This document shows, piece by piece, positions 9,653 through 18,244 of a DNA stretch of 46,066 nt. Numbering within the stretch: the first letter of the stretch is position 1; the number at the start of each line of letters is the position of its first letter. The notes under the pieces are model-generated. The model worked only from the letters and a program-made list of their open reading frames with translations, had not been told where the DNA came from and made no database searches. A program made the translations under genes and the position numbers. This DNA comes from Aquificota bacterium (lineage in GTDB: Bacteria; Aquificota; Aquificia; Desulfurobacteriales; DQVG01), in the NCBI GenBank assembly GCA_027002265.1, contig JAMOTM010000074.1, forward strand, positions 1 to 46,066, given 5' to 3'.

Positions 9653-10644
9653 TTTATTTCTTCCTCATATATTCTAATAATTTCAGGTACATATGTTTTT
9701 ATTCCATTTTCAAGATTGAATCTTGGATTATAATCTAAATATTTTTTAGTATCTTCTATATCAGCTTCTGTAAAATACTGATATTGCTTTTTATATGGAT
9801 TGGGTATATAAACATCTTCCCTTTTTATTGAAAATTCTTTTTTTAAAAGATCTACAATCTCCTGAAAACTTCTTGCAATTCCTGTTCCTACATTATAAAC
9901 TCCATTTTTTTGTGAATTACATGCTTTTATATTTGCTTGAATAATATCTTCAATATATACAAAGTCTCTTTTTATCTTATCGCTACCTTCAAATAATCTA
10001 GCCCTCTCACCTTTTAAAAGTTGCAAACCAAATTGAAGTACCATTGATGCGGTTTTTCCTTTAAAATATTCTCTTTTTCCATATACATTAAAATATCTGA
10101 GCCCTACTATTCTTATTTTATCGTAATACTCTTTTGCTAAATTATCCATCATCAATTTAGAAAAACCATATACATTATTTGGTCTTTCATATCCTATTTT
10201 AAAAATATTACTATTTCCATAAGTAGCAGCAAATGAAGCATAAATCATTGAAGCATTTTTTCTAACTGCCAAATCACATAAATCCTTAAAAGCATTTACA
10301 TTTGTATCTATCATAATCTTTTGATCACTTACAGTTGTATCTGAAATAGCAGCTTTATGAAAAATATAATCAATATTATACTCTTCTAATTTTTCTATAT
10401 CTTCTTTTTTAGTAATATCTCCACTTATTACTATTCCTTTAAAACCTAATAAATTTTTAAAATGACCCAAACTTTTTAAATTTCCATTACTAAAAGTCTC
10501 TTCATTTCTAAATTTATCAAATACAATTACTTTTGCATCAGGGAAATTTTTTTGAAAATAAAATGCCAAATTACTTCCAATAAATCCGGCACCACCAGTA
10601 ATTAAGATAGTTTTATTATTAAAATCTATATTCCCATATTTCAT
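9649..10644 (-). CDS. hldD: ADP-L-glycero-D-manno-heptose 6-epimerase
   Basis: 331 residues. The SDR dinucleotide motif GGAGFIG is at 17-23, S137 is in ASFAATYG, and the catalytic pair Y159-x-x-x-K163 is in NNVYGFSK. HKAAISDTT and LRYFNVYGKRE are characteristic of HldD/RfaD. It flips C6 of ADP-D-glycero-D-manno-heptose to give the ADP-L,D-heptose used by heptosyltransferases. It lies between gmhB and hldE with four-base overlaps on both sides. It completes a pathway whose expected user here is the GT9 at 59-952. Confidence 0.95.
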   Translation of the reverse strand: MKYGNIDFNNKTILITGGAGFIGSNLAFYFQKNFPDAKVIVFDKFRNEETFSNGNLKSLGHFKNLLGFKGIVISGDITKKEDIEKLEEYNIDYIFHKAAISDTTVSDQKIMIDTNVNAFKDLCDLAVRKNASMIYASFAATYGNSNIFKIGYERPNNVYGFSKLMMDNLAKEYYDKIRIVGLRYFNVYGKREYFKGKTASMVLQFGLQLLKGERARLFEGSDKIKRDFVYIEDIIQANIKACNSQKNGVYNVGTGIARSFQEIVDLLKKEFSIKREDVYIPNPYKKQYQYFTEADIEDTKKYLDYNPRFNLENGIKTYVPEIIRIYEEEIK

Positions 10645-11141
10645 AAAATACCTTTTTTAAAATCTTCTTTTATCTTTTCTAACAATGAAAAAAGTGAACC
10701 TTCTACTTTATAACATTTTTTAAGACCTGCTCTTTTACAAGCTTCAATATCGCTATTATTATCTCCTATCATTATAGAATTTTTTAAATCTATATTATAT
10801 ATTTTAGCTAAATCCAAGATCATCCCAGGTTTTGGCTTTCTACACTCACACTCTCCTGTAATATCAGGATGATGGGGACAAAATCTTATATCTTTTATTT
10901 CGATATTTTCTCTTTTTAACTCCTCTTTCATCCATTTAGTCAATTTAAAAAAATCTTCTTCATTATAAAATCCTCTTGCTATTCCACTTTGATTAGTAAT
11001 AATAAAAAGAGCATATCCATTCATTTCTAAAAATCTTAATAATTCAAAAATTCCTTTTTTAAATTTAAATTTATCAATATTACTAACATATCCATAATCT
11101 TCATTAATCACTCCGTCTCTATCTAAAAATGCTGCTTTCAT
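10641..11141 (-). CDS. gmhB: D-glycero-D-manno-heptose 1,7-bisphosphate 7-phosphatase
   Basis: A HAD-superfamily phosphatase of 166 residues. FLDRDGVINED carries the nucleophile and general acid (D7, D9). ITNQSGIARG holds motif II. CPHHPDITGECECRKPKPG supplies the zinc-binding cysteines and His typical of GmhB, and MIGDNNSDIEA is motif IV. The frame opens at a TTG at 11153, but ATG 11141 gives the usual MKAAFLDRDG start with GGA eight bases upstream, so I prefer it. It removes the 7-phosphate from heptose bisphosphate between the two HldE reactions. It is the first heptose gene after the phosphatase gene, with a 35-base gap. Confidence 0.93.
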   Translation of the reverse strand: MKAAFLDRDGVINEDYGYVSNIDKFKFKKGIFELLRFLEMNGYALFIITNQSGIARGFYNEEDFFKLTKWMKEELKRENIEIKDIRFCPHHPDITGECECRKPKPGMILDLAKIYNIDLKNSIMIGDNNSDIEACKRAGLKKCYKVEGSLFSLLEKIKEDFKKGIL

Positions 11142-11176
11142 TCTTTTATCCAAGATATTTCTTAATTAAATTTAAT

Positions 11177-11884
11177 CTAAATACTGTTATTTTTAATACT
11201 ATTTTTTTCTATTAATTTTATAAAATTTTTATTTTTTATCACTTTTTCCAATAAATCCATATACTTCATCGAATGACAATCACTTCCGAGAAAATCAATC
11301 ATATGTTGTTTTGCTAAATATTTTACCTTTTTTTGAACATTTTTACCATAAAATCCTCCGAAGGAATTAATATTACATTGAAAAAGCACTCCTAAATCTT
11401 TTAATTTTTTATAATCATCTAAATCCTCTATATATCTGTATCTTTCAGGATGGGCAAGAACTGGGGTCAGCCCTTTAGTCTGAATTTTAAAAACAATTTC
11501 TTCCAAATTTATAGGTTTTTCATAATAAGAAGTTTCAAACAGCAGATATTTATCATTTATAGGCAATAAATCACCGGTTTCAATTCTTTTCAAAAACTCT
11601 GAATCAGCATAATATTCGGCGGATATATCCAACTCTATATCTAAATTTTTCACAGCATTTTGAAGTTCTTTAAATTTATTTAAAATTATTTTTGTAGAAT
11701 TATTATACGTATCTTCCATTACATGAGGAGTAATTATAAGCTTTTTATATCCTAAAGAAATAAATTTTTTAATAATTTCAATACTTTCATCCAATGACTT
11801 AACCCCATCATCAATACCCGGCAACAGATGAGAATGAATATCCGTTTTTAAATATAAAGGTTTTAATTTTTTAAAAAAGATCAT
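11177..11884 (-). CDS. PHP-type protein tyrosine phosphatase (CpsB/YwqE-like)
   Basis: 235 residues of the polymerase-and-histidinol-phosphatase metal enzyme family. The metal ligands are visible: DIHSHLLPGIDDG (H17, H19), ITPHVME, LAHPERY and GSDCHS. CpsB/YwqE enzymes dephosphorylate the tyrosine-rich tail of the partner BY-kinase. The gene immediately follows the Wzc/CpsD-like kinase (four-base overlap), exactly that pairing. It is notable that a PHP enzyme, the type typical of Gram-positive capsule loci, rather than a low-molecular-weight Wzb, accompanies a Wza-type outer-membrane exporter; this pairing is known in some Gram-negatives. Cytoplasmic, no membrane segment. Confidence 0.9.
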   Translation of the reverse strand: MIFFKKLKPLYLKTDIHSHLLPGIDDGVKSLDESIEIIKKFISLGYKKLIITPHVMEDTYNNSTKIILNKFKELQNAVKNLDIELDISAEYYADSEFLKRIETGDLLPINDKYLLFETSYYEKPINLEEIVFKIQTKGLTPVLAHPERYRYIEDLDDYKKLKDLGVLFQCNINSFGGFYGKNVQKKVKYLAKQHMIDFLGSDCHSMKYMDLLEKVIKNKNFIKLIEKNSIKNNSI

Positions 11885-14151
11885 TTTTCCTCACTATAAT
11901 ACCCATACCCATAACCATATCCGTATCCGTAAGATGATTTTGATTTCACATCATTAAGTATTATACCGAGCCCTTTTATTTTTTTATTATATTTTAAATC
12001 ATTTACATTATTTATAAATTCTTTTTTGGAATAATTGGCCCTAAATACGTATAAGTTTATATCGGATTTAGTAAGAACTGAAATAGCATCCACTACCAGA
12101 CCTACCGGAGGTGTATCAAAAATAACGATATCATATTTCTTTTGAAGATATTTTATTATTTCATCCATCATTTCGCTTTGGATAAGCTCCCCCGGATTTG
12201 GAGGAATAGGGCCTGATGGAATAACATCAAGATTAGCGTATTTCGTCGAGTGAATAACTTCGTCAATACCGGCTTGTTTTGCCAATACGTTACTTATACC
12301 CTTATCATTTTCTATTCCAAAGACCATATGAAGAGAAGGTTTACGCATATCCAAATTTATGATAACGGTTTTTTTACCAGCCATTGAATATATTGCCGCG
12401 AGATTAGACGCTACCGTTGTCTTTCCTTCTCCTGAAATAGTAGAAGTAATAGTAATTATTTCCGTATCTTTAGGTGAAAGAAATCTTATATTCGTTCTTA
12501 TAGCCCTAAAAGCTTCAGCAATGGAAGATTTCGGATTCTCAAATATCTTTAACACACTATCTGTTTTTTTGAAATGCGGAACCGTTCCAACCAATGGCAC
12601 ATCAGTAACTTTTTTTATATCTTCAATAGAAGAGATTTTAGTATTTAGATATTCTTTAATTATAGCTACTACAATACCTAAAATAAGTCCTAATATTATA
12701 CCAATTGCTATTACAAGCTTTTTTTTTGGCTTATAAGGTTTATCAGGTACTAAAGCCGTATCAATAATTCTGTTATCACTGACGATACTGGATTTAGCCA
12801 AAGCCGTTGCCGCTCTTTTTTCTAAAAGATATGAATAAATTTTTTCATTAACCTGATAAGTTCTTTGTAAATTTACAAGTTTTCTCTCATTTTGAGGAAG
12901 CGCTTCAAGCATTTTATTATATTTATCAATCATATTTTCAAGCATCTTTCTTTTTGAAAGAAGCATTTCTTTTATATTTTGAATACGGTTGATTATCATC
13001 TGTTTTACAGTTCTTATCTGCTCATTCGTTTTAATAACATCCGGATGTTTTATAGTATATTCTATCAATAAATCCTGTCTTTTCAATAAAAGCTGCTGTA
13101 ACTGAGTAATTAAATCGGCAAGAACTTTATCTTCCAGGATATTAGCGGATACCAAAGAGGTGGTTTTTGAATCTTTTATTTTTTCTTCTATAAATTCGAT
13201 TAAATTTTCTTTTAAAATAAGCTCATTTAATTGTGCTTGTAAATCATTTAATTTTTGTAAAATATTTTGAGCTTCAATACCCAAATCAACAACTTTATTC
13301 TTCTTTTTATAATTTTCAAGAGCAATTTCCGATTCGGCCAATTTCTTAGAGACAATTTTCAGCTGATTATCTATAAAGTTTAAAGTCTGGTCAAGCTGTT
13401 TTGTTTTGGCTTTTATACTTTGAGTTATATATACTTTCATTAAGGTATTTACAAAATCAGCGGCTCTTTTTGGGAGATTGTCCGAAAATTCAACTTTAAT
13501 AATACTTGCTTTTGGAGCTAAAGGGGAGATATTCAACTTATATTTTAATGACTCTGCTACCGAAATTTTATCTAAAAAATTTACAATATATTTAGCATCC
13601 AAATTAGGAGATTTTATTTTATTTACTATAAATTTATATCCGTTAATTTCATAAGTGGTATTATAAGCTATCTCTTTTTGAATTTCTCCTTTTTTAGTAT
13701 TAATAGTAATTAAAGCCTTATTTGTTTCAAGAGGAACTATAACAATTTGTGCTTTTATATCAGGAGTAATAACTACATCAAACGGAAAATCAAAACCCGC
13801 TATCTCAGTAGTTTTAAAATGCTTTTTAATATAAAATCTTTTAGTAAAATTTACTTTATCTAGTGCCTTTATCAGCATATTTCTTGATTTTAAAATTTGA
13901 ATTTCCGTTTGAAGGTTATTAGGTCCACTGTATAAATTAAGTGCCTGAATCAGCTGGTCATTCGCCTGAGCCGATTTACCTGATGAAATTTCTACGGTTC
14001 CGTACGTCTTATATTGAGGGGTAGTAAAATATAAAAGCACATACGCACCAATTACAAAAAGAAACGTAAAGAAAATTATTAATAATTTATTATTTTTTAT
14101 TATGTTTAATATTTCTTTCAGATCTATTTCTTGTGTATTAACGTTTTCCAT
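11881..14151 (-). CDS. wzc: Wzc-like polysaccharide co-polymerase and BY-kinase
   Basis: 756 residues. An N-terminal membrane segment (about 24-45), a long periplasmic region with coiled-coil stretches (about 260-420) and a second membrane segment (about 478-497) precede the cytoplasmic BY-kinase. Walker A is TISGEGKTT (near 570-578), A-prime is NLDMRKPS and Walker B is VIFDTPPVG (about 679-687). The C-terminus is a run of Gly-Tyr pairs ending YGYYSEEK, the autophosphorylated cluster. Wzc controls chain length and export with Wza. It is followed by its phosphatase and preceded by wza. The coding strand has an A9 run at 12719-12727 just before the second membrane segment. Confidence 0.95.
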   Translation of the reverse strand: MENVNTQEIDLKEILNIIKNNKLLIIFFTFLFVIGAYVLLYFTTPQYKTYGTVEISSGKSAQANDQLIQALNLYSGPNNLQTEIQILKSRNMLIKALDKVNFTKRFYIKKHFKTTEIAGFDFPFDVVITPDIKAQIVIVPLETNKALITINTKKGEIQKEIAYNTTYEINGYKFIVNKIKSPNLDAKYIVNFLDKISVAESLKYKLNISPLAPKASIIKVEFSDNLPKRAADFVNTLMKVYITQSIKAKTKQLDQTLNFIDNQLKIVSKKLAESEIALENYKKKNKVVDLGIEAQNILQKLNDLQAQLNELILKENLIEFIEEKIKDSKTTSLVSANILEDKVLADLITQLQQLLLKRQDLLIEYTIKHPDVIKTNEQIRTVKQMIINRIQNIKEMLLSKRKMLENMIDKYNKMLEALPQNERKLVNLQRTYQVNEKIYSYLLEKRAATALAKSSIVSDNRIIDTALVPDKPYKPKKKLVIAIGIILGLILGIVVAIIKEYLNTKISSIEDIKKVTDVPLVGTVPHFKKTDSVLKIFENPKSSIAEAFRAIRTNIRFLSPKDTEIITITSTISGEGKTTVASNLAAIYSMAGKKTVIINLDMRKPSLHMVFGIENDKGISNVLAKQAGIDEVIHSTKYANLDVIPSGPIPPNPGELIQSEMMDEIIKYLQKKYDIVIFDTPPVGLVVDAISVLTKSDINLYVFRANYSKKEFINNVNDLKYNKKIKGLGIILNDVKSKSSYGYGYGYGYGYYSEEK

Positions 14152-14159
14152 ATATTTCC

Positions 14160-14894
14160 TTATTCAGCTATAATTTTTATATTAACAAATGTAGAAAGAA
14201 CACTGTTTATAAATCCTAAGATAGGCTGAACACCCTGAATTTTAACATCAAGAGGTTTGGTACCCATAGGTTGTACATAAACAATATCATTTGGCTTCAA
14301 TAAAAGATTTTTATAATTAAGAGAGCTTATTTTTGTCAAATCCACCTGTCTGATAGTTGGTGAATCAAATCCTCCGCTTATTATTAAAATATTTTTTCTC
14401 ATTGCGGTATCGTTTAATCCGCCCTTTTGGGAAATTGCTTCTATGAGAGTAGTATAATCACCTGAGAGTTGGACTATTCCAGGTTGTCTGACTTCACCTA
14501 AGACATATACTTTTTTTGTCAATACTTCAAGTTTTACATAAGGTTTTTTTATATATTGGGCGTATAGTTTTTGTATTTTTTGAGATGCTTCTCTTTCGGT
14601 AAGACCGGCAACTTTCACCTCTCCTATCAAAGGCAGAGAAACAGTGCCGTCAGGATATACCTGTATTCCTTTTATATTGGTAGCTGAGGTACTAAGTTCA
14701 GGGTGATTAAACACAGTAATACTTAATCTATCACTTGGAACTATTTTATACTGATAGATATAACGGATTTTGTTTGTTTTTTTAGCAGGTTTTTTTGTGG
14801 CATTTATATCATTTTGAAATAAAATATATTCTTTTTTAGCATTACACCCTAAAAACAATAATACTATCATACCCCCGTATAATATTTTTTTCAT
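14160..14894 (-). CDS. wza: Polysaccharide export outer-membrane lipoprotein
   Basis: 244 residues. The N-terminus is a lipoprotein signal with lipobox LFLGC (cysteine 17). The Poly_export domain follows (YKIVPSDRLSITVFNHPEL, then VYPDGTVSLPLIGEVKVAGLT), then one SLBB domain (KVYVLGEVRQPGIVQLSG, then LIEAISQKGGL). It is shorter than E. coli Wza (about 380) and lacks much of its C-terminal part, resembling the shorter KpsD/EpsA-like exporters. It is the first gene of the leftward operon, with GAAGGGA five bases before ATG 14894. It forms the outer-membrane channel for the polysaccharide with the Wzc that follows nine bases downstream. Confidence 0.92.
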   Translation of the reverse strand: MKKILYGGMIVLLFLGCNAKKEYILFQNDINATKKPAKKTNKIRYIYQYKIVPSDRLSITVFNHPELSTSATNIKGIQVYPDGTVSLPLIGEVKVAGLTEREASQKIQKLYAQYIKKPYVKLEVLTKKVYVLGEVRQPGIVQLSGDYTTLIEAISQKGGLNDTAMRKNILIISGGFDSPTIRQVDLTKISSLNYKNLLLKPNDIVYVQPMGTKPLDVKIQGVQPILGFINSVLSTFVNIKIIAE

Positions 14895-14932
14895 ATCATC
14901 CCTTCTCCATTGAATAAAACGCGTGGTTTATA

Positions 14933-14961
14933 TTGGATCACTGACAAAATTATAATATAAT
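14933..14961 (+). promoter_or_regulatory. Candidate sigma70 promoter for the plus-strand sugar transferase
   Basis: TTGGAT at 14933-14938 (four of six matches to TTGACA), 17 bases, then a perfect TATAAT at 14956-14961. Transcription would begin near 14968, about 33 bases before ATG 15001. Seen by eye; the AT-rich background makes chance matches likely. Confidence 0.45.
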
Positions 14962-14976
14962 TCGAAAGGATTTAAA
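14949..14976 (-). promoter_or_regulatory. Candidate promoter for the wza-wzc operon
   Basis: On the minus strand TTTAAA (14971-14976) is followed after 16 bases by TATAAT (14949-14954). Transcription would start near 14942, giving a leader of about 48 bases. The -10 nearly abuts the plus-strand -10, so the two polymerases might exclude each other. Weak -35, low confidence. Confidence 0.3.
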
Positions 14977-15000
14977 AGGGAAAAAGGATGAAAAGGGGTC

Positions 15001-15882
15001 ATGATTATAATCGGCAATAAATATAATTTCTTAACATATGAATTAGAAATTTTACAAAAAAAAGAAAAAATCATAAAACTTCCTCTTTATAGCGAAAAAG
15101 AAATCATGGAAATTGTTAATAACCATCCGAATGAACTCATAATAATTAATACACCTTATGAATTCACTAAAAAGATTATAAAAAAACTATCTAACAAAAA
15201 TGTGACAACTATCGAAGAATTTTTAGAAAAAAAATTTCAAAAATATTACGTTCCTTATAAAAGTGAAAAACATTTTCCGGTTATGAAACCATACACGAAA
15301 TTTCAATATTTTCAAAAAAGAGTAATTGATTATTTAACAGGCGGAACTTTACTCATCTTGGCTTTTCCGATAATGGCATATTCGGCATACAGAATAAAAA
15401 AAGAATCCCCGGACGGTCCGGTGTTTTTTACTCAATACAGAATCGGGAAAGACGGCAAACCGTTTAAATGCTATAAATTCCGCTCGATGAGAACTGATAT
15501 AAAATTTTTTAATAAATATACCCAGGAAAACGACCCGAGAATCTTTCCTTGGGGAGCTTTTATGAGAAAAACGCGTATTGATGAACTACCTCAGCTTATT
15601 AACGTATTCAAGGGTGAAATGCATATGATAGGACCAAGGGCCGAATGGGACGAACTCGTAAAAGAATACGAAAAAACCTTTCCGTTTTACCATGAGAGAC
15701 ATAAAACAGCTCCCGGAATCACCGGTTGGGCTCAGGTGAACTATCATTATGGACAAAATATAGAAGATACCCGTCAGAAACTTATGTATGATTTTTATTA
15801 CATAAAAAACTGGTCACTAGGACTTGAAATTAAAACTATTATCAAAACTATTTTGGTGATGCTTGGTAAAAAGGGGTTATAA
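15001..15882 (+). CDS. Undecaprenyl-phosphate sugar phosphotransferase (initiating PGT) with short soluble N-terminus
   Basis: 293 residues. The C-terminal two thirds is a bacterial sugar transferase (WbaP/WcaJ type). A hydrophobic re-entrant helix lies at about 111-130; VFFTQYRIGKDGKPFKCYKFRSM follows; the catalytic Asp-Glu pair is in RIDELPQL near residue 192; then MIGPRAEW and PGITGWAQVNYHYG. It transfers a sugar phosphate to undecaprenyl phosphate to start a repeat unit. The first about 100 residues are soluble, resembling the cytoplasmic linker of WbaP, without the usual four-helix membrane domain. It is the only plus-strand gene, preceded by AAGGGG, and its stop abuts that of the convergent GT4 (TTATAA). 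Sugar specificity is unknown. Confidence 0.9.
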   Translation: MIIIGNKYNFLTYELEILQKKEKIIKLPLYSEKEIMEIVNNHPNELIIINTPYEFTKKIIKKLSNKNVTTIEEFLEKKFQKYYVPYKSEKHFPVMKPYTKFQYFQKRVIDYLTGGTLLILAFPIMAYSAYRIKKESPDGPVFFTQYRIGKDGKPFKCYKFRSMRTDIKFFNKYTQENDPRIFPWGAFMRKTRIDELPQLINVFKGEMHMIGPRAEWDELVKEYEKTFPFYHERHKTAPGITGWAQVNYHYGQNIEDTRQKLMYDFYYIKNWSLGLEIKTIIKTILVMLGKKGL

Positions 15883-16998
15883 AATTTCTTTTATAGCATT
15901 TAAATATTTTTCAACAACTATTTTTTCATCAAATTCTTTTATTATTTTTTCTCTTCCTTTTCGTCCCATTATTTTTCTTTCTATGTCACTTAAGCTTATC
16001 ATTTTCTCCATTTTTTCAGCCAGACTTTTATAGTTTCTTACTTCACATAAAAACCCGTTAACCCCGTCATCCACCACGTCACGACATCCCGGAACATCAG
16101 TAGTAACAATTGGTTTTGCCATAGCTGCCGCTTCTAAAAGAACTCGGCTCAGCCCTTCTCTGTAACTTGGAAGCACCACACAGTCAACCTTTGCTATTTC
16201 TTCTTTTACATTATCACTAACACCCAAATAATTAACGATTCCTCTTTTTACCCACTCATTAAGCTCTTCTTTTGTAATAGCCGTAGGATTACCCGGATAA
16301 AAAGCCCCAAGCAGCAAAAACTCTACATTTCTGTATTTTTGTTTGAGTTCATCAGCTGCCTTTAAATATTCAAAAAGCCCCTTATCTTTTACAAGTCTCG
16401 CTATCATAAGAAATTTTATTTTATTATCATCTCTTTGAATTTCAATAGGAGCAAACCTCTTCGTATCTATTCCTGAACCAGGCAACAAATCTGTTTTTTT
16501 TATATCTACAAGCTTATATTTTACAAACAAATCCCTGTCGTCTCTGTTTTGAAAAAAGACTTTTTTGGGAAATCTTAACCCTATCTTATATAAGTTTCTT
16601 GCTATCTTTGACGTAATAGAATCATTCAAAAACACCGTTCCAAGCCCTGAAATATTTGAAATAACAGGGATTTTCACAATACCTGCCGCAATTGAGCCGT
16701 AGATATTAGGCTTAATCGTATATGATAATATCACATCCGGTTTTGCTTTTTTATATACTTTTATATAATCAAAAATAAGTTTCATATCTTCAAAAGGATT
16801 GGTACCTTTGTTGTTAATTTTTATATCATAAAATTTAACCCCCTCATTTTCTAATTTTTTAGCATATTCATCCCCTGGAGCAATAGCTATTACCTCATAC
16901 CCTTCCTTTTGTAAAGCCTTTATAAGCCCAAGACGAAAATTGTAAATATTCCAGGCGGTATTAAGAGAGATTGCTATTTTTTTGTCTGTATATTTCAT
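15877..16998 (-). CDS. GT4-family glycosyltransferase (PglA-like)
   Basis: 373 residues, GT-B fold. SLNTAWNIYNFRLGLIKAL opens the acceptor domain, LSYTIKPNIYGSIAAGI and NISGLGTVF resemble PglA/WbpX-type enzymes that act on a lipid-linked first sugar, and MIARLVKDKGLFEYLKAA plus EX7E in REGLSRVLLEAAAMAKP (about residue 286) define the donor site. The start at ATG 16998 has GGAG six bases upstream and lies 38 bases inside the end of the upstream membrane protein gene. Family relatives add HexNAc to undecaprenyl-PP-linked sugars, so it may act second after an initiating transferase; that is inference. Confidence 0.85.
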   Translation of the reverse strand: MKYTDKKIAISLNTAWNIYNFRLGLIKALQKEGYEVIAIAPGDEYAKKLENEGVKFYDIKINNKGTNPFEDMKLIFDYIKVYKKAKPDVILSYTIKPNIYGSIAAGIVKIPVISNISGLGTVFLNDSITSKIARNLYKIGLRFPKKVFFQNRDDRDLFVKYKLVDIKKTDLLPGSGIDTKRFAPIEIQRDDNKIKFLMIARLVKDKGLFEYLKAADELKQKYRNVEFLLLGAFYPGNPTAITKEELNEWVKRGIVNYLGVSDNVKEEIAKVDCVVLPSYREGLSRVLLEAAAMAKPIVTTDVPGCRDVVDDGVNGFLCEVRNYKSLAEKMEKMISLSDIERKIMGRKGREKIIKEFDEKIVVEKYLNAIKEIL

Positions 16999-18244
16999 AA
17001 CTTACTCCAATTATTATTAACATTATTGGTAAAACTTGTAGTTTAAATCTTGCTGCCATACCAAGATTTGTTGGAGAGATAATTACATAAAACAATGCCC
17101 AAGAAAAAATTAGAAGTATTAAAAATTTGATATATTTTATTGAATAAATTTGTTTCCAATTTTTTATTATATATTTATATACAAGTACTAATAATACTAA
17201 GTTTTCAACTGCTGCCAAAGCAGTAAAAGCATTTCTTATATCCCAAGGCATCGGTCTGAAAAGAGCAGTAAAAAGATTAGGAACAAACCAAAGAATATAA
17301 TCAAAAAAATTATTAATTTTAGCAACTCCTACACTGCTACCACCATAAGAAAGATTTTTCATAGTATAATTCATTTTTATAAAAAGAGCTTGAATAGAAT
17401 CAATTCCATTTTTCTGTAAAAACAGTATCATTAAATATATAACTATAGGAGTTAATATTGAGAAAAACATAAAATTTTTAAGATTATTGATTTTTAAAAA
17501 ATATAAAAAAATTGAAATCATCATAATTAAAGACCACCAAGATCTTATATACGAAACTAACCAAATAGATAGAACAATTAACATTAAATACTTTAACTTT
17601 GGAGAGTCAATAAAATGTACAAATGCATATACAAATATTCCAATAAAAAAAAGATTTAAAGGGTCTTTTCCAAGAATTGAAGACCAAAAAAGTATTGAGG
17701 GGAAAAAAAACAGTATATATATAAAATATCTATTTATTTTCAAATTTAATTTATTCAGAATGTACTCATATGTTTTATAAATAAATAAAATTCCTAAAAA
17801 ACCTATAAATGAATTTAATACTTTTAAAGAGTAATAACTTTTTCCCACTAAAAAAGTAAAAAAATGATTAATAATAATTATATTATAGGTTCCACTTTCT
17901 CCAAATCTAAAATTAACAATATTTTTCAATGCTTCATCAGCATAATATGCTGGATCACCACCATATTTATATTCATAAAACATCATAAAAATTAGTGTTA
18001 TCAAAAATCCTTTAACAAACCAAATAAAAGCATATTTTCTATTCCAAAAAAATAATATTAGCTGTATTATTATATAAATAATTAATCCTAACAAAAATTC
18101 ATAATATTTATTAAAATAATTAATACCATAAATCCTATCCTTAAATATTGTACTACTTAAAATATCAAAATAATATATTCCAATTACCCATATTATTAAC
18201 GCAAAAAACAAACCCCCAAATACAATAAAAAAGTTTTTTTTCAT
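16961..18244 (-). CDS. Polytopic membrane protein, candidate Wzy-type polymerase
   Basis: 427 residues with around ten hydrophobic segments. The sequence FFPSILFWSSILGKDPLNLFF (a serine-x-x-x-GKD loop after an aromatic helix) recurs in EpsG-like and other membrane proteins of polysaccharide loci, often annotated as polymerases or unclassified integral membrane proteins. No clear WaaL His-Pro-His-Asn or GT39 DD motif was seen. Its placement between a phosphoethanolamine transferase (ATGA overlap) and a GT4 fits a repeat-unit polymerase, but a lipid-sugar transferase is possible. Base composition is extremely AT-rich. I cannot assign the function firmly. Confidence 0.55.
   Translation of the reverse strand: MKKNFFIVFGGLFFALIIWVIGIYYFDILSSTIFKDRIYGINYFNKYYEFLLGLIIYIIIQLILFFWNRKYAFIWFVKGFLITLIFMMFYEYKYGGDPAYYADEALKNIVNFRFGESGTYNIIIINHFFTFLVGKSYYSLKVLNSFIGFLGILFIYKTYEYILNKLNLKINRYFIYILFFFPSILFWSSILGKDPLNLFFIGIFVYAFVHFIDSPKLKYLMLIVLSIWLVSYIRSWWSLIMMISIFLYFLKINNLKNFMFFSILTPIVIYLMILFLQKNGIDSIQALFIKMNYTMKNLSYGGSSVGVAKINNFFDYILWFVPNLFTALFRPMPWDIRNAFTALAAVENLVLLVLVYKYIIKNWKQIYSIKYIKFLILLIFSWALFYVIISPTNLGMAARFKLQVLPIMLIIIGVSYEIYRQKNSNLS

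Larger units (their letters stand above)
14895..15000. promoter_or_regulatory. Divergent intergenic region between wza and the plus-strand sugar transferase
   Basis: A 106-base gap between divergently read genes, the only such arrangement in the window. It contains an AT palindrome (ATTATAATATAAT, 14949-14961) that can serve as a -10 element on either strand. No clear operator repeat is visible beyond this palindrome. A ten-codon frame (ATG 14988) overlaps the start of the plus-strand gene in another frame. Confidence 0.6.

Noticed and set aside
12359-12736. Plus-strand open frame of 125 codons
   Set aside because: Antisense to the wzc kinase domain; hydrophobic by virtue of the reverse strand only.
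14895-15000. JUMPstart/ops element for RfaH
   Set aside because: No GGCGGTAG-type core is present here or in 42506-42672.
14988-15020. Ten-codon leader peptide before the plus-strand sugar transferase
   Set aside because: It overlaps the sugar transferase start in another frame and has no regulatory codon pattern or attenuator; likely chance.
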